Notes under the pieces: generated by a model
Databases searched by the model: none
What the model was told of the DNA's origin: nothing
The model's input: only the letters and a program-made list of their open reading frames with translations
Assembly: GCF_011046485.1 (NCBI RefSeq)
Contig: NZ_CP049256.1
Span: forward strand, 3,472,001-3,536,000
Length of the DNA: 64,000 nt
DNA from: Microbacterium sp. 4R-513
GTDB taxonomy: Bacteria > Actinomycetota > Actinomycetes > Actinomycetales > Microbacteriaceae
Direction of reading: 5' to 3'
Program-made: the position numbers and the translations under genes
Shown here: in pieces, positions 17,172 to 27,141 of the stretch
How positions within the stretch are numbered: the stretch's first letter is position 1
Layout: each line of letters starts with the position of its first letter

Positions 17172-19040
17172 ATGCCCGATTCCCCGTCGCCGTTCGACGA
17201 TCCGTTCGCGGATCTCTTCGGAAAGCTGCCCGACCCGCGCGTCCGCGAGGGGGCGGCGCCCGGACCACGGCGCACGCCGGCCCCGCTCATCCCAGGCCCC
17301 GACGAGACCGGCGCGTTCGTGCACGCTCCGCTTACGACGTCGACTCGCCCGACGCCCGCCTATACGCAGCCCCAGCCCCAGCCGCGCCGCGCGGCTCCGG
17401 CGACCGCGACTGCTTCGGCCGTGCCGCCGGCGTCCGAGCCTGGCCGGCACTCCGACGAAGGGCCGGACACGAGCGGCCCCGTCCCGACGAGCGGCCCCGT
17501 CCCGACGACCCCCACCACGGGCGGCACCCCCACCACCGGCGGCACCCCCATCACCGGCGGCACCCCCACGACCGGCGGCACCCCCCTCTCGCGCCGCGCG
17601 GCGCGAGAGGCGGCCGCAGCCGAGGCGGCGCGCACCGGCCAGATCCCGCAGGTCGCCGCCACGGCCTCTGCCGGCGAGGCCGTCCGCGAGCAGCCGGCCG
17701 AGACCTTGCCGCCTCGCTCCGAATCGCGGGACGACGACCCCGCGGCCGGTCAGGCCACCGCTGCGCTCCCCGTGACGACGTTCGACGAGCTCGTGGCGAC
17801 GGATGCCGCGGCCGCCGACGCCCGCACCGCCGCGGCGGGGCGATCCGAGGCATCCACCGACTCTCGTCCGGTCGCCTCGCAGGCGAGCCTCGAGGACCTG
17901 TTCACGGGCCGCTCGTCGTCGGACGACCTGGGCCACACGCCCCCTCCGCCCGACAAGCGCCGCCGCCGTGTCGGCGGCTGGATCGCTCTCGCCATCGTGC
18001 TGATCTTCCTCGGCGGCATCGCCGCCGGGGGCCTGTGGGTGTGGAACACCTACGAGGACAAGATCCGCGCGTTCATGGGCTGGGAGGAACCGAAGGACTA
18101 CGAGGAGGGGCTCGCGACCGGTGAAGCCCTCGTCACGATCTCCGAGGGAGACACCGGCAGCACGATCTCGACGTCGCTGTACAACGCCGGCGTGACGAAG
18201 ACCTCCGGCGCGTTCTACGACATGCTCGTCGAGACGGCGCAGAACCCCACGTTCTATCCCGGCGTCTACAAGCTGCAGCAGAAGATGACTTCGGCGGCGG
18301 CCCTCGAGGCCCTGCAGGATCCCGCCAACAAGCTCGAGAACTCGGCCCTGATCCGGGAGGGGCTGACCGCCGACCAGACGCTGCAGATCCTCTCCGAGAG
18401 CCTCGGCATGCCGCTCGAGGAGTTCCAGGCCGCCGCGGCGACGCCCGCGACCTTCGGCGTCCCGGCCGACAGCCTCGAGGGATGGCTGTTCCCGGCGATG
18501 TACACCTTCGACCCCGACGCGACGCCGACCGACGTCATCCAGACGATGGTCGACCGCACGGTCGAGTCGCTCGATGCCGCGGGCGTCCCGGCCGACGACC
18601 GGCAGCGGGTGCTCACCGTCGCATCGATCATCCAGCGCGAGGCGCGCTTCGAGGACGACTTCTACAAGGTGTCGCGCGTCATCGAGAACCGTCTCGATCC
18701 GAGCAACGACCAGACGTTCGGTCTGCTCCAGATGGACTCCACGGCGCAGTACGGCTACGGCGAGATGCACGACGGCACCGTGTCGTCGTCGCAGGCGGCC
18801 CTCGACGACGACAATCCGTGGAACACGTACAAGCACCCCGGCCTGCCGAAGGGACCCATCGCCAACCCCGGCGACCTGGCCATCGACGCCGCGATGCACC
18901 CCGCGGAAGGACCGTGGCTGTACTTCGTGACGGTGAACCCGGACTCGGGCGAGACGGTCTTCACCACGAACGCCGCCGACCACGAGAAGGCCGTCGCGCA
19001 GTGGCAGCAGTGGTGCTCGGACAACCCCGGCAAGTGCTGA
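17172..19040 (+). CDS. mltG: Endolytic murein transglycosylase MltG (YceG-like)
   Basis: MltG cuts nascent peptidoglycan and so sets glycan-strand length. The 622-residue protein has a long Pro/Thr/Ala-rich cytoplasmic part (1-265), one membrane helix (WIALAIVLIFLGGIAAGGLW, about 272-291), a LysM-like region with LVTISEGDTGSTISTSLYNA, and the YceG catalytic domain. The catalytic Glu is expected in ASIIQREARF, at about residue 490. The late motifs QMDSTAQYGYG and YKHPGLPKGPIANPG are present. The long N-terminal extension is typical of actinobacterial forms and contains tandem repeats at 17469-17584. The start ATG at 17172 is two bases after the ruvX stop. Confidence 0.93.
   Translation: MPDSPSPFDDPFADLFGKLPDPRVREGAAPGPRRTPAPLIPGPDETGAFVHAPLTTSTRPTPAYTQPQPQPRRAAPATATASAVPPASEPGRHSDEGPDTSGPVPTSGPVPTTPTTGGTPTTGGTPITGGTPTTGGTPLSRRAAREAAAAEAARTGQIPQVAATASAGEAVREQPAETLPPRSESRDDDPAAGQATAALPVTTFDELVATDAAAADARTAAAGRSEASTDSRPVASQASLEDLFTGRSSSDDLGHTPPPPDKRRRRVGGWIALAIVLIFLGGIAAGGLWVWNTYEDKIRAFMGWEEPKDYEEGLATGEALVTISEGDTGSTISTSLYNAGVTKTSGAFYDMLVETAQNPTFYPGVYKLQQKMTSAAALEALQDPANKLENSALIREGLTADQTLQILSESLGMPLEEFQAAAATPATFGVPADSLEGWLFPAMYTFDPDATPTDVIQTMVDRTVESLDAAGVPADDRQRVLTVASIIQREARFEDDFYKVSRVIENRLDPSNDQTFGLLQMDSTAQYGYGEMHDGTVSSSQAALDDDNPWNTYKHPGLPKGPIANPGDLAIDAAMHPAEGPWLYFVTVNPDSGETVFTTNAADHEKAVAQWQQWCSDNPGKC
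17469..17584 (+). repeat. In-frame tandem repeats in the mltG N-terminal region
   Basis: An 18-bp unit is duplicated exactly at 17469-17486 and 17487-17504 (protein TSGPVP twice). Four further near-identical units coding for GGTPTT-like steps follow to 17584. These are low-complexity coding repeats in a disordered region, likely to vary by slippage. Confidence 0.8.
17585..17610. repeat. Perfect 26-bp palindrome inside mltG
   Basis: Bases 17585-17597 are exactly complementary to 17598-17610, with no spacer. It codes for LSRRAARE, a charged patch just after the GGTP repeats. It may be a chance result of GC-rich Arg/Ala codons, but a perfect 13+13 palindrome in coding DNA is uncommon. Confidence 0.9.
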
Positions 19041-19876
19041 GCTCTGCGGCCACGCGGCTGGCCGTCTGGGGCGATCCGATCGCCCACAGCAGGTCGCCGC
19101 AGCTGCACGCGGCCGCGTACCGCGTGCTCGGTCTCGACTGGACGTACGACCGCCGACAGGTCTCGGAGTCGGACTTCCCGGCCGCGCTCGATGCCCTCGA
19201 CGGGTCCTGGCGCGGGCTCTCGCTCACGATGCCGCTCAAGGGCGTCGCGTTCTCGGCCGCACGCCGTAACGATCGGCGCGCGCAGCTGACGGGCGCGACC
19301 AACACCCTCCTCCTCGACCCGGCTGGGCTCCTCGGCTTCAACACCGACATCGGCGGCATCGTCGGCTCCCTCGCCGAGGAGGGCATCGAAGCCGTCGACG
19401 CAGCGCGCATCGTCGGCGCCGGCGCCACCGCGACGTCGGCACTCGTGGCCCTCAGCGAGCTCGGGGCTCAGGCCGTCGAGGTCGTGGCGCGACGCGCTGC
19501 CGCCGTCGAGCCGCTTCGCGAGCTCGGCGAGCGCCTCGGGATCGCGGTCACCCGCGTCGACTTCGGCGCCGGGGGCCTCGCCCCCGTGCCCGTGACGATC
19601 GCGACCCTTCCGGGCGATGCGCCGGTGACGGATGCCGCGGCAGACGCCCTCACGGCACCGGGCGGCCTGCTGCTCGACGTCGTGTACGGGCACTGGCCGA
19701 CCGTCCTCTCCCGTGCGTGGGAGCGTGCCGGCCACCGGGCCGTGTCGGGTCTCGGGATGCTGCTGCACCAGGCCGTGCTGCAGGTGCGGATCTTCACGAG
19801 CGGCGACCCCGATGTTCCGCTCGATGACGAGGCATCCGTCCTCGCCGCGATGCGTCGAGCGGTCGTGGGAGACTAG
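19034..19876 (+). CDS. aroE: Shikimate dehydrogenase
   Basis: AroE reduces 3-dehydroshikimate to shikimate with NADPH. The 280-residue protein has the shikimate-binding motif [11 protein letters not shown], the catalytic Lys in SLTMPLKG, the Asn and Asp of GFNTDIGG, a nucleotide-binding loop [13 protein letters not shown], and the late [13 protein letters not shown] motif. I chose the GTG at 19034, which overlaps the mltG end by seven bases and is the first in-frame start before RLAVWGDP. The loop GAGATA differs slightly from the usual GAGGA but keeps its glycines. Coupling to mltG is common in this group. Confidence 0.92.
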   Translation: MLSSAATRLAVWGDPIAHSRSPQLHAAAYRVLGLDWTYDRRQVSESDFPAALDALDGSWRGLSLTMPLKGVAFSAARRNDRRAQLTGATNTLLLDPAGLLGFNTDIGGIVGSLAEEGIEAVDAARIVGAGATATSALVALSELGAQAVEVVARRAAAVEPLRELGERLGIAVTRVDFGAGGLAPVPVTIATLPGDAPVTDAAADALTAPGGLLLDVVYGHWPTVLSRAWERAGHRAVSGLGMLLHQAVLQVRIFTSGDPDVPLDDEASVLAAMRRAVVGD

Positions 19877-19880
19877 ATCA

Positions 19881-21122
19881 ATGCTCCGCGTGCTCACGGC
19901 CGGCGAATCGCACGGCCCAGAACTCGTCGCCATCATGGAGGGCCTGCCTTCGGGCGTCCCCATCTCGCGCGCCGCCATCCAGGCCGACCTCGCCCGCCGC
20001 AAGCTGGGCTACGGCCGCGGCTCGCGCATGAAGTTCGAAGAGGACGAGCTGACGATCTCGAGCGGCGTCCGGCACGGGTTCACGCTCGGAAGCCCCATCG
20101 CCCTGCGCATCGGCAACACCGAATGGCCCAAGTGGGTCGAGGTGATGAGCCCCGAGCCCGTCGAGCTGACCGAGAAGTCGCGCGGGCGGGGCGCCGCGCT
20201 GACGCGTCCCCGACCCGGCCACGCCGACCTCGTCGGCATGCAGAAGTACGACTTCGACGAGGCACGCCCGATCCTCGAGCGGGCGAGCGCGCGCGAGACG
20301 GCGGCGCGCGTCGCACTCGGCGCGGTGGCGCGGGCGTTCCTCGCCGAGCTCGGCATCCGTCTCGTGAGCCACACGCTCTCGATCGGGCCCGTCCGCGTGC
20401 CCGAGGACGCCGCTCTGCCCGCACCCGACGACGTGGACGTGCTCGACGCCGATCCGTTGCGCTGCTTCGACCCGACGACGAGCGAGGCAATGGTCGCCGA
20501 GGTCGATGCGGCCCGCAAGGACGGCGACACCCTCGGCGGCATCGTGGAGGTGCTCGCGTACGGCCTCCCGCCGGGCCTCGGCTCCCACGTGCACTGGGAC
20601 CGTCGCCTCGACGGCAGGCTCGCGCAGGCGCTCATGAGCATCCAGGCCATCAAGGGCGTCGAGGTCGGCGACGGATTCCTCACGACGACGCGCCGCGGCT
20701 CGCAGGCGCACGATGAGCTCTTCGCCACGACCGACGGCATCGCGCGCGCGTCCGACCGCGCGGGCGGCACCGAGGGCGGCATGTCGACCGGCACAGTGCT
20801 GCGCGTCCGCGCGGGCATGAAGCCCATCGCGACGGTCCCGCACGCCCTTCGCACCGTCGACGTCGCGACCGGGGACACGGCGGCGGCGCACCACCAGCGC
20901 TCCGACGTCTGCGCCGTTCCGGCAGCCGGCGTCGTCGCCGAGGCGATGGTCGCCGTCGTCCTGGCCGAGGCGGTGCTCGAGAAGTTCGGCGGCGACAGCG
21001 TCGGCGAGACCCGCCGCAACCTCGAGGGCTACCTCGCCGCGATCCCCGAGACGCTGCGCACGACGACCGAGAGCGACACCGGCCTCGCCTCCGGGAGCGC
21101 GGCCGCACTCGCCGACGCATGA
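19881..21122 (+). CDS. aroC: Chorismate synthase
   Basis: AroC makes chorismate from EPSP using reduced FMN, the last shared step to aromatic amino acids. The 413-residue protein opens [20 protein letters not shown] and shows [31 protein letters not shown] and GTEGGMSTG, all family signatures. The length is normal. The start ATG lies four bases after the aroE stop, and the stop overlaps aroK (ATGA). The gene therefore sits in a tight aroE-aroC-aroK-aroB cluster. aroA, which makes its substrate, is not in this window. Confidence 0.96.
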   Translation: MLRVLTAGESHGPELVAIMEGLPSGVPISRAAIQADLARRKLGYGRGSRMKFEEDELTISSGVRHGFTLGSPIALRIGNTEWPKWVEVMSPEPVELTEKSRGRGAALTRPRPGHADLVGMQKYDFDEARPILERASARETAARVALGAVARAFLAELGIRLVSHTLSIGPVRVPEDAALPAPDDVDVLDADPLRCFDPTTSEAMVAEVDAARKDGDTLGGIVEVLAYGLPPGLGSHVHWDRRLDGRLAQALMSIQAIKGVEVGDGFLTTTRRGSQAHDELFATTDGIARASDRAGGTEGGMSTGTVLRVRAGMKPIATVPHALRTVDVATGDTAAAHHQRSDVCAVPAAGVVAEAMVAVVLAEAVLEKFGGDSVGETRRNLEGYLAAIPETLRTTTESDTGLASGSAAALADA

Positions 21123-21631
21123 CGACGCTCGTCCTCATCGGCCCCATGGGCGCCGGCAAGACGAGCATCGGCCGCAAGGTGGCGAAGTCGCTCGGCGTCC
21201 CGTTCTTCGACACGGACATCGCCATCGTCCGCGCGCACGGTCCCATCGAGGAGATCTTCGCGTCGCAGGGCGAGGCGGTCTTCCGCGGACTGGAGCGCGC
21301 GGCCGTCCGAGAGGGCCTCGCGGGCGGAGGAGTCGTCTCCCTCGGCGGCGGCGCCGTCCTGGACGCCGACACGCGAGCAGACCTCGCACACCACCGTGTC
21401 GTGCTGCTGACCGTCGAGCCCCACGTCGTCGCGAGCCGGATCCGCGGAACCGAGCGCCCGCTGCTTCAGGCGGAGGATGCCGCGGCCCGCTGGGTCGAGA
21501 TCTCCGCGGCGCGCCGGCCCATCTACGAGGAGCTCGCCGACGTGACGTTCGACACGTCGAGCGGGCCGCTGCAGAACGTGGTCGAGGCGGTTGCCGAATG
21601 GGCACGCTCGACCGAGGAGGAGACGAAGTGA
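21119..21631 (+). CDS. aroK: Shikimate kinase
   Basis: AroK phosphorylates shikimate. The 170-residue protein has the P-loop GPMGAGKTS at residues 8-16, the shikimate/Mg site FFDTDIAI, the [13 protein letters not shown] loop, and RPLL of the lid region. It lacks an extended tail. The start overlaps the aroC stop by four bases and the stop overlaps the aroB start by four, so expression is strictly coupled. Confidence 0.94.
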   Translation: MTTLVLIGPMGAGKTSIGRKVAKSLGVPFFDTDIAIVRAHGPIEEIFASQGEAVFRGLERAAVREGLAGGGVVSLGGGAVLDADTRADLAHHRVVLLTVEPHVVASRIRGTERPLLQAEDAAARWVEISAARRPIYEELADVTFDTSSGPLQNVVEAVAEWARSTEEETK

Positions 21632-22704
21632 CCGACGCCACGACCATCTCGGTGTCCGGTGACGCCGAGTACGACATCACGGTGGGACGCGGCATCCTTC
21701 CGCTCCTCGGCGAGAAGCTGCCCCCAGCCGCCCGCAAGGTGCTCGTGATCCATCCGCCGACGCTCGCCGAGCAGGCGGAGCGTCTGCGCGCGGCGCTCAC
21801 CTCCGACCGCGAGGTGCTGCTCGCCGAGATCCCCGATGCCGAGCAGGGCAAGCGGATCGAGGTCGCCGCCTTCTGCTGGCAGGTCATGGGTCAGGCCGAC
21901 TTCACCCGCAGTGACGCCGTCGTCGGGTTCGGCGGGGGAGCGGTGACCGACCTCGCGGGGTTCGTCGCGGCGACGTGGCTGCGAGGCGTCGAGATCGTGC
22001 AGGTGCCCACGACCGTCCTGGCGATGGTCGACGCAGCGGTGGGCGGCAAGACGGGTGTCAACACGGCCGAGGGCAAGAACCTCGTCGGAGCCTTCTGGGC
22101 GCCGCGCGCCGTGCTGTGCGACCTCGACCTGCTGGACTCGCTCTCAGCCAACGAGCGCGTCGCCGGATTCGCAGAGGTCGTCAAGGCCGGCTTCATCTGG
22201 GCTCCCGAGATCCTCGATCTGATCGAGGCCGACCCCGAGGCATCCGTCGATCCCCGCAGCGACGCCTTCCGCCGCTCCATCGAGCTCGCGATCGGCATGA
22301 AGGCGCGGGTCGTCTCGGAAGACCTCCGCGAGGCGGGACTTCGCGAGATCCTCAACTACGGCCACACCCTCGGGCACGCGATCGAGCATGCCGAGCGCTA
22401 CCGCTGGCGCCACGGCGCGGCGATCTCGGTCGGGATGGTCTTCGCGGCCGAGCTCTCGCGCCTGGCCGGACGACTGCCGGATGCTGCGGCCCAGCGCCAC
22501 CGCGACATCCTGACCCTCCTCGGCCTGCCGACGACGTACCGAGCCGGTGCGTGGCCGCAGCTCCTCGCGACGATGCAGCGCGACAAGAAGAGCCGCGGCG
22601 GGATGCTGCGCTTCATCGTCCTCGACGACATCGCTCGACCGACGGTGCTGCAGGCGCCCGACGAGTCCCTCCTCTTCGCGGCGTATCAGGAAGTGGCAGG
22701 CTAG
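21628..22704 (+). CDS. aroB: 3-dehydroquinate synthase
   Basis: AroB converts DAHP to 3-dehydroquinate with NAD and a metal. The 358-residue protein shows the NAD-binding [15 protein letters not shown], the following [20 protein letters not shown], and the metal ligands in [14 protein letters not shown] chose GTG 21628, which overlaps the aroK stop (GTGA) and has GGAG seven bases before it. A frame from 21598 would add ten residues inside aroK. It ends the ar cluster; 134 bp follow before the MFS gene. Confidence 0.95.
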   Translation: MTDATTISVSGDAEYDITVGRGILPLLGEKLPPAARKVLVIHPPTLAEQAERLRAALTSDREVLLAEIPDAEQGKRIEVAAFCWQVMGQADFTRSDAVVGFGGGAVTDLAGFVAATWLRGVEIVQVPTTVLAMVDAAVGGKTGVNTAEGKNLVGAFWAPRAVLCDLDLLDSLSANERVAGFAEVVKAGFIWAPEILDLIEADPEASVDPRSDAFRRSIELAIGMKARVVSEDLREAGLREILNYGHTLGHAIEHAERYRWRHGAAISVGMVFAAELSRLAGRLPDAAAQRHRDILTLLGLPTTYRAGAWPQLLATMQRDKKSRGGMLRFIVLDDIARPTVLQAPDESLLFAAYQEVAG

Positions 22705-22838
22705 CGCCGTCCCGCTCCCGGGCCCGGTCACCCTGCGCGGGCGAGAGGACTGGCACCGGGGCGGGGCTCATCGGGCATGATCGGATCCGTCGGTGCGAAC
22801 GCGGGCGCGTGCGCGCCGCGAGCCCCGAGGAGGCCCCG

Positions 22839-24500
22839 ATGACCGACACGTCGACGAAGCCCGCTCGTTCGGGCGCCGTGCTCACGACGCTCATCCTGGT
22901 CGCGGCGGTCGCCAACCTGCCGCTCGCGGTCGCCAACGTCGCACTTCCCGACATCGGACTCGCGTTCGACGCGTCGCAGACCGAGCTGAACCTCGTCGCC
23001 GTCGGCTACTCGCTCGGACTCGCGGCATCCGTCCTGTGGCTGGGTGCCATCGGCGACCGCTACGGCCGCAAGATGATGCTGCTGATCGGCGTCGGGCTCT
23101 CACTTCCGGCAGGACTCGTCGCCGCGTTCGCGCCGAACGTCGACGTGCTGATCATCGCCCGCATCGTCGGCGGCATCGCCGCCGGCATGGCCTACCCGAC
23201 GACGCTGGCTCTCATCGCCGCCCTCTGGTCGGGCCCCGCCCGCACGCGGTCGATCGCGCTCTGGTCGGCGACAGGCGGCGCGATCTCGGCACTCGGGCCG
23301 CTCATCTCCGGGTCGCTCCTGGAGGTGTTCGACTGGGGGTCGGTCTTCCTCGTCACGATCCCGCTCATCGTCGTGGCCATCCCGCTCGTCATCAAGTTCA
23401 TCCCGAGCCACGTCAACGAGGCGACCGATCCGGTCGACAATCTGGGGGGCATCCTCTCTTCGCTGCTCGTCGGTGCGGCGATCCTCGCCATCAACTTCGC
23501 GAGCGTGCCGGACGCGGGCACTCTCGTGCTCAGCCTGACGATCATCGGCGTGGCGTCGCTCATCGCCTTCATCTGGCGGCAGAGGCGTGCACGCAACCCG
23601 CTCTACGACCTGACCATCGCCGCGCGGCCCATCTTCTGGGTGGCCGCCGTCGCGGGTGTCATCGTGTTCGGCTCGCTCATGGCGGCGATGTTCATCGGCC
23701 AGCAGTTCCTGCAGAACGTGCTCGGCTACTCGACGATCGAGTCCGGTGCCGCGATCCTCCCGGGCGCGGTCTTCATGGTGCTGCTCGCTCCCCGCTCGGC
23801 GAAGCTCGTGGAGTCGCGCGGCGCACGCTTCACGCTCCTCCTCGGATACATCCCGGTGTTCCTCGGCTTCGTCACGATGTTCGTGCTGTGGCGGGAGGGT
23901 GCGCCGTACTGGGTCGTGGCACTCGGCTACGCCCTCGTGGGAGCGGGCGTCGGACTCGCGGGCACCCCCGCATCCCGCTCGCTCACCGGGGCGGTTCCGG
24001 TGAAGCGTGCCGGAATGGCATCCGGCACGGCGGATCTGCAGCGCGATCTCGGCGGCGCGATCATGCAGTCGCTCCTCGGCGCCCTCCTCACGGCCGGCTA
24101 CGCGGCCGCCTTCGCCCAGCAGATCAGCGCGTCGCCGGATTCGAGCGAGGTGAGCGCGAGCGTTCAGACGCAGCTGCAGAAGTCGTTCGCGAGCGCCGAG
24201 ACCGTGGCCCAGCAGTACCCCCAGTACGCCAGTGCGATCACGCAGGCGGCGCGCGAATCGTTCCTGCAGGGACAGGACTGGGCCTATCTCGCCGGCATCG
24301 CGGCCGTCGTCGTCGGCGCAGTCCTCGTGTTCTTCGCCTTCCCGAAGCAGGAGCGGGAGCGTCAGCTCCTCGCCGAGTACCACGCCGAAGATGTCGCCGC
24401 CTCGCAGGCCGCTGCGCCCGTATCGACGGCACCCGGCGGGTCGCCCGCGGCCGAGGCGCCCCCTGCCGGCACCGCGCCGGAGACCCCTGACACCCGCTGA
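22839..24500 (+). CDS. MFS transporter, probable 14-helix drug exporter (DHA2 type)
   Basis: The 553-residue membrane protein begins with a helix at about 13-33 and shows motif A (GAIGDRYGRKMM) between helices 2 and 3 and a GGAISALGPLISG segment like motif C. About fourteen membrane helices can be counted, with an extracytoplasmic Ser/Gln-rich stretch before the last helix and an Ala/Pro-rich tail. This matches the EmrB/QacA-like DHA2 group of proton-driven drug exporters. Substrate is unknown. GAGGAGG lies before the ATG at 22839. It interrupts the aro cluster between aroB and aroQ, with no regulator beside it. Confidence 0.87.
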   Translation: MTDTSTKPARSGAVLTTLILVAAVANLPLAVANVALPDIGLAFDASQTELNLVAVGYSLGLAASVLWLGAIGDRYGRKMMLLIGVGLSLPAGLVAAFAPNVDVLIIARIVGGIAAGMAYPTTLALIAALWSGPARTRSIALWSATGGAISALGPLISGSLLEVFDWGSVFLVTIPLIVVAIPLVIKFIPSHVNEATDPVDNLGGILSSLLVGAAILAINFASVPDAGTLVLSLTIIGVASLIAFIWRQRRARNPLYDLTIAARPIFWVAAVAGVIVFGSLMAAMFIGQQFLQNVLGYSTIESGAAILPGAVFMVLLAPRSAKLVESRGARFTLLLGYIPVFLGFVTMFVLWREGAPYWVVALGYALVGAGVGLAGTPASRSLTGAVPVKRAGMASGTADLQRDLGGAIMQSLLGALLTAGYAAAFAQQISASPDSSEVSASVQTQLQKSFASAETVAQQYPQYASAITQAARESFLQGQDWAYLAGIAAVVVGAVLVFFAFPKQERERQLLAEYHAEDVAASQAAAPVSTAPGGSPAAEAPPAGTAPETPDTR

Positions 24501-24506
24501 TAGGGT
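24501..24506 (+). promoter_or_regulatory. -10 box of aroQ, likely leaderless
   Basis: TAGGGT begins right after the TGA of the MFS gene and is followed by exactly six bases and the aroQ ATG at 24513. No ribosome-binding site is present in those six bases. Confidence 0.5.
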
Positions 24507-24512
24507 GCCGAC

Positions 24513-24971
24513 ATGCCGTCGCCGCGTCGCCTTCTGCTCGTCAACGGACCGAACCTGAATCTGCTGGGCACGCGCGAGCCGGACGTCTACGGCACCGCAA
24601 CGCTCGCGGACGTCGAGCGCATCGCGACGGATGCCGCCGCATCGCGCGGCTTCGAGGTGCGCGCTGTGCAGAGCAACCACGAGGGCGTCCTCATCGATGC
24701 GATCCACTCGGCACGCGAGGACTCCTCGGGGATCGTCATCAACCCGGGCGGCCTCACGCACACATCCGTCGTGCTGCGCGACGCGCTATCGGCCGTGGCG
24801 CTGCCCGTCGCCGAGGTGCACATCTCGGATGTGCGGACGCGTGAGGAGTTCCGGCACCACTCGTACATCGCCGACGTCGCCGTGGTGCACGTTGTGGGGG
24901 AGGGCGTCGCGGGCTACGCGACGGCCGTCGAGCGACTCATCCGCGTCATCACGGGCCTCACCGACAACTGA
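24513..24971 (+). CDS. aroQ: 3-dehydroquinate dehydratase, type II
   Basis: AroQ dehydrates 3-dehydroquinate to 3-dehydroshikimate, between AroB and AroE. The 152-residue protein has the type II signature [21 protein letters not shown] in two parts ([14 protein letters not shown] and the catalytic Tyr in PDVYG), the [10 protein letters not shown] loop, the [13 protein letters not shown] strand and [15 protein letters not shown]. Type II enzymes are dodecamers and unrelated to type I. The start at 24513 sits six bases after a -10 box, so the mRNA is probably leaderless. Confidence 0.95.
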   Translation: MPSPRRLLLVNGPNLNLLGTREPDVYGTATLADVERIATDAAASRGFEVRAVQSNHEGVLIDAIHSAREDSSGIVINPGGLTHTSVVLRDALSAVALPVAEVHISDVRTREEFRHHSYIADVAVVHVVGEGVAGYATAVERLIRVITGLTDN

Positions 24972-24996
24972 TCCGAGGCCGGGACGCGGCATCCCG

Positions 24997-25040
24997 TAGA
25001 ATCGGACGTCGGGCTGCGCCTCGGCTCGGATTCCCGAGCC
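24997..25040 (+). promoter_or_regulatory. efp promoter -10 box and leader hairpin
   Basis: TAGAAT at 24997-25002 is a good -10 box and would give a leader of about 85 nt before efp. The leader contains a perfect 7-bp hairpin, GGCTCGG (25023-25029) with CCGAGCC (25034-25040) around ATTC. A role in controlling efp is not known. Confidence 0.5.
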
Positions 25041-25093
25041 TGATCGCAGGCGCCCACCGCCCCCAGACTCTCACGAACGGAATCCCTTCAGTC

Positions 25094-25654
25094 ATGGCAT
25101 CGACCGCAGACATCAAGAACGGCGTCGTCCTCTCGATCGACGGACAGCTCTGGAGCGTCATCGAGTTCCAGCACGTCAAGCCGGGCAAGGGCGGCGCGTT
25201 CGTCCGCACGAAGCTCAAGAACGTCGTCTCGGGCAAGGTCGTCGACCGCACCTACAACGCGGGCGCGAAGATCGAGATCGAGAACGTCGACCGCCGCGAC
25301 TTCACGTACCTCTACAACGACGGCGAGGGCTTCGTCTTCATGGACGTGGCCGACTACGACCAGCTCACCGTACCCGCCGCGACGGTCGGCGACGCGAAGA
25401 ACTTCCTGCTCGAGAACCAGCAGGTGCAGATCGCCCTCAACAACGGAAACCCGCTCTACATCGAGCTGCCGGCATCCGTCGTCCTCGAGATCACGTACAC
25501 CGAGCCGGGCCTCCAGGGCGACCGCTCGTCGGCCGGCACCAAGCCCGCCACCGTCGAGACGGGCTACGAGATCCAGGTGCCGCTGTTCCTCGAGACCGGC
25601 ACGAGGGTCAAGGTCGACACCCGCACGGGCGACTACCTCGGCCGCGTCAACTGA
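25094..25654 (+). CDS. efp: Elongation factor P
   Basis: EF-P helps ribosomes through proline runs. The 186-residue protein has the three beta-barrel domains; the tip loop reads KPGKGGAF with Lys32, the residue that is modified in many bacteria. The late signatures [19 protein letters not shown] and [13 protein letters not shown] are present. No epmA or epmB genes are nearby. The ribosome-binding site before ATG 25094 is weak (GGAAT). nusB follows 19 bp later. Confidence 0.96.
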   Translation: MASTADIKNGVVLSIDGQLWSVIEFQHVKPGKGGAFVRTKLKNVVSGKVVDRTYNAGAKIEIENVDRRDFTYLYNDGEGFVFMDVADYDQLTVPAATVGDAKNFLLENQQVQIALNNGNPLYIELPASVVLEITYTEPGLQGDRSSAGTKPATVETGYEIQVPLFLETGTRVKVDTRTGDYLGRVN

Positions 25655-25673
25655 CCGCGGCGGCGCCCACCGC

Positions 25674-26084
25674 ATGAGTGCCCGTACGAAGGCGCGCAAA
25701 CGCGCGCTCGACATCCTGTTCCAGGCCGACGTCCGCGACGAGGACCTCGGGACCATCCTCGCCGCCGAGGCCAAGCGCGCCGCGAGCGAGCCGTCCCGCG
25801 AGGGCTCGTGGCTCTACGCCCGCGAGATCGTCGACGGAGTCATCGACAACCGCGACGCGATCGACGAGCAGATCACGACCTTCGCGAAGGACTGGTCGCT
25901 CGCGCGCATGCCCGCCGTCGATCGGGCGCTGCTGCGCATCGGCGTGTGGGAGATCCTCTACAACGACGAGGTGCCGACGGCGGTCGCGATCGATGAGGCC
26001 GTCGACCTCGCCAAGGAGTTCTCGACCGACGACTCCGGCTCGTTCGTGCACGGCGTGCTCGCGCGCATCGCGCGGGCGTCCTGA
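25674..26084 (+). CDS. nusB: Transcription antitermination protein NusB
   Basis: NusB binds boxA RNA with S10 and supports rRNA transcription. The 136-residue protein starts MSARTKARKRALDILFQAD, and shows the WSLARMPAVDRALLRIGVWE and VPTAVAIDEAVDLAKEFSTD segments conserved in the family. It is the last gene of the mltG-aro-efp-nusB stretch. The next gene is on the opposite strand, 22 bp away tail to tail. Confidence 0.95.
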   Translation: MSARTKARKRALDILFQADVRDEDLGTILAAEAKRAASEPSREGSWLYAREIVDGVIDNRDAIDEQITTFAKDWSLARMPAVDRALLRIGVWEILYNDEVPTAVAIDEAVDLAKEFSTDDSGSFVHGVLARIARAS

Positions 26085-26106
26085 CCGCCGAGGACCGCTC
26101 CCGGCG

Positions 26107-27078
26107 TCAGCGGCCCGACGCGGTCGGCGACGCCGACGCGGTCTCCGTTCCGAGCCCGCTGCGGAATCCCTCGCGCCACGAGGCGTATCGGGGCGTCCAC
26201 CCCAGCTCGGCCTTCGCCTTCGCGTTGGATGAGCCGCGCGCCGTGGTCATCCACGCGACTCCGAAATCCCCGATGATCGTGCGGGCGATCCAGGCGGGCA
26301 CGCGCAGCGGGCGCTTCGCGCCGACGGCGCGCGCGAGCTCAGGCAGCCACGTCGAGACGGGTGCGGGCTCGTCATCGACGATGTTGTAGACCCCGGCGGC
26401 TCCCCGCGTGGCCGCGGCGACCGTCGCCGTCGCGGCGTCGTCGATGTGGCAGAACGACCATATGCCCTCAGCGCGGCCGACGAGCGGGATGCGGCGCCTG
26501 CGCACCGCTTCGAGCATCTCGCCGCCCTCGCCCAGCGCCTGGCCGGGCCCGTAGAAGCTGCCGAACCGCAGGGCCAAGCCCCCGGCCGCCACCGTCGCCC
26601 GCTCCGCGTAGGCGATCGCGGCGAGGGTGCTCCGGGCGATCGGGACCGGATCCGGGTCGATCGGATCGGCTTCGGTCTTGACCGGACTGCCGGAGTGCTC
26701 GTTCGTCCAGCCCGTGTAGCTCTGCACGACGATCCGGCTCGTGCCGGCCTCCTCGGCCGCCGCGATGAGCGCGTCGGTGCCACGCGTCCGCAGCTCGTTC
26801 GTCGTGGCGAACGTCTCGTCGAACCGCTTGAAGTCGAACCCTCCCGACAGGGACGTGAGCTGGTGCACGAGCACGTCCGGCCGGGCTTCCAAGACAGCGC
26901 GCCGGATGGATGCCTCGTCGAGGCCGTCCATCACGACACCTCGGGCACCGGCGGCCTCGATCCGCCGAGCACCCTCCTCCGTTCGGGACGTCCCGGTCAC
27001 TTCGTGTCCTGCCGCCAGGAACTGGGGGACGAGTCGTGAACCCACGGCACCCGACCCGCCGGCGATGAAGATCTTCAT
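26107..27078 (-). CDS. NAD(P)-dependent epimerase/dehydratase-like SDR (ECF41 partner)
   Basis: The 323-residue protein begins MKIFIAGGSGAVGSRLVPQF, a Rossmann Gly-rich loop of the extended SDR family, and later has LRFGSFYGPG. The usual active-site Tyr-x3-Lys reads YAERA here, so it may not be a classical dehydrogenase. Genes of the COE group (carboxymuconolactone decarboxylase, oxidoreductase, epimerase) are the known neighbours and targets of ECF41 sigma factors, and this one diverges from such a sigma gene. Its upstream region has a matching ECF41 promoter. GGAG precedes the ATG at 27078. Substrate is unknown. Confidence 0.85.
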   Translation of the reverse strand: MKIFIAGGSGAVGSRLVPQFLAAGHEVTGTSRTEEGARRIEAAGARGVVMDGLDEASIRRAVLEARPDVLVHQLTSLSGGFDFKRFDETFATTNELRTRGTDALIAAAEEAGTSRIVVQSYTGWTNEHSGSPVKTEADPIDPDPVPIARSTLAAIAYAERATVAAGGLALRFGSFYGPGQALGEGGEMLEAVRRRRIPLVGRAEGIWSFCHIDDAATATVAAATRGAAGVYNIVDDEPAPVSTWLPELARAVGAKRPLRVPAWIARTIIGDFGVAWMTTARGSSNAKAKAELGWTPRYASWREGFRSGLGTETASASPTASGR

Positions 27079-27104
27079 GATGTTCTCCTCTCTTCACCCC
27101 CTAC

Positions 27105-27131
27105 GACGGATGACCGCCCGCGGATGTGACA
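27105..27131 (-). promoter_or_regulatory. ECF41-type promoter reading into the epimerase gene
   Basis: On the minus strand, TGTCACA (27131-27125) is followed after exactly 16 bases by CGTC (27108-27105). This is the promoter form reported for ECF41 sigma factors (TGTCACA-N16-CGTC). It lies 27 bp before the epimerase ATG. The sigma gene next door should be the factor that uses it. Confidence 0.75.
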
Positions 27132-27135
27132 GGCT
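27130..27135 (+). promoter_or_regulatory. Possible -10 box of the ECF41 sigma gene
   Basis: CAGGCT is followed by six bases and then the ATG at 27142, the same spacing as the likely leaderless genes. It overlaps the -35 element of the divergent epimerase promoter, so the two may interfere. The hexamer is a weak match. Confidence 0.3.
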
Positions 27136-27141
27136 CGGGCA

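Noticed and set aside
17469..17584. CRISPR-like or mobile repeat
   Set aside because: In-frame low-complexity coding repeats of mltG.
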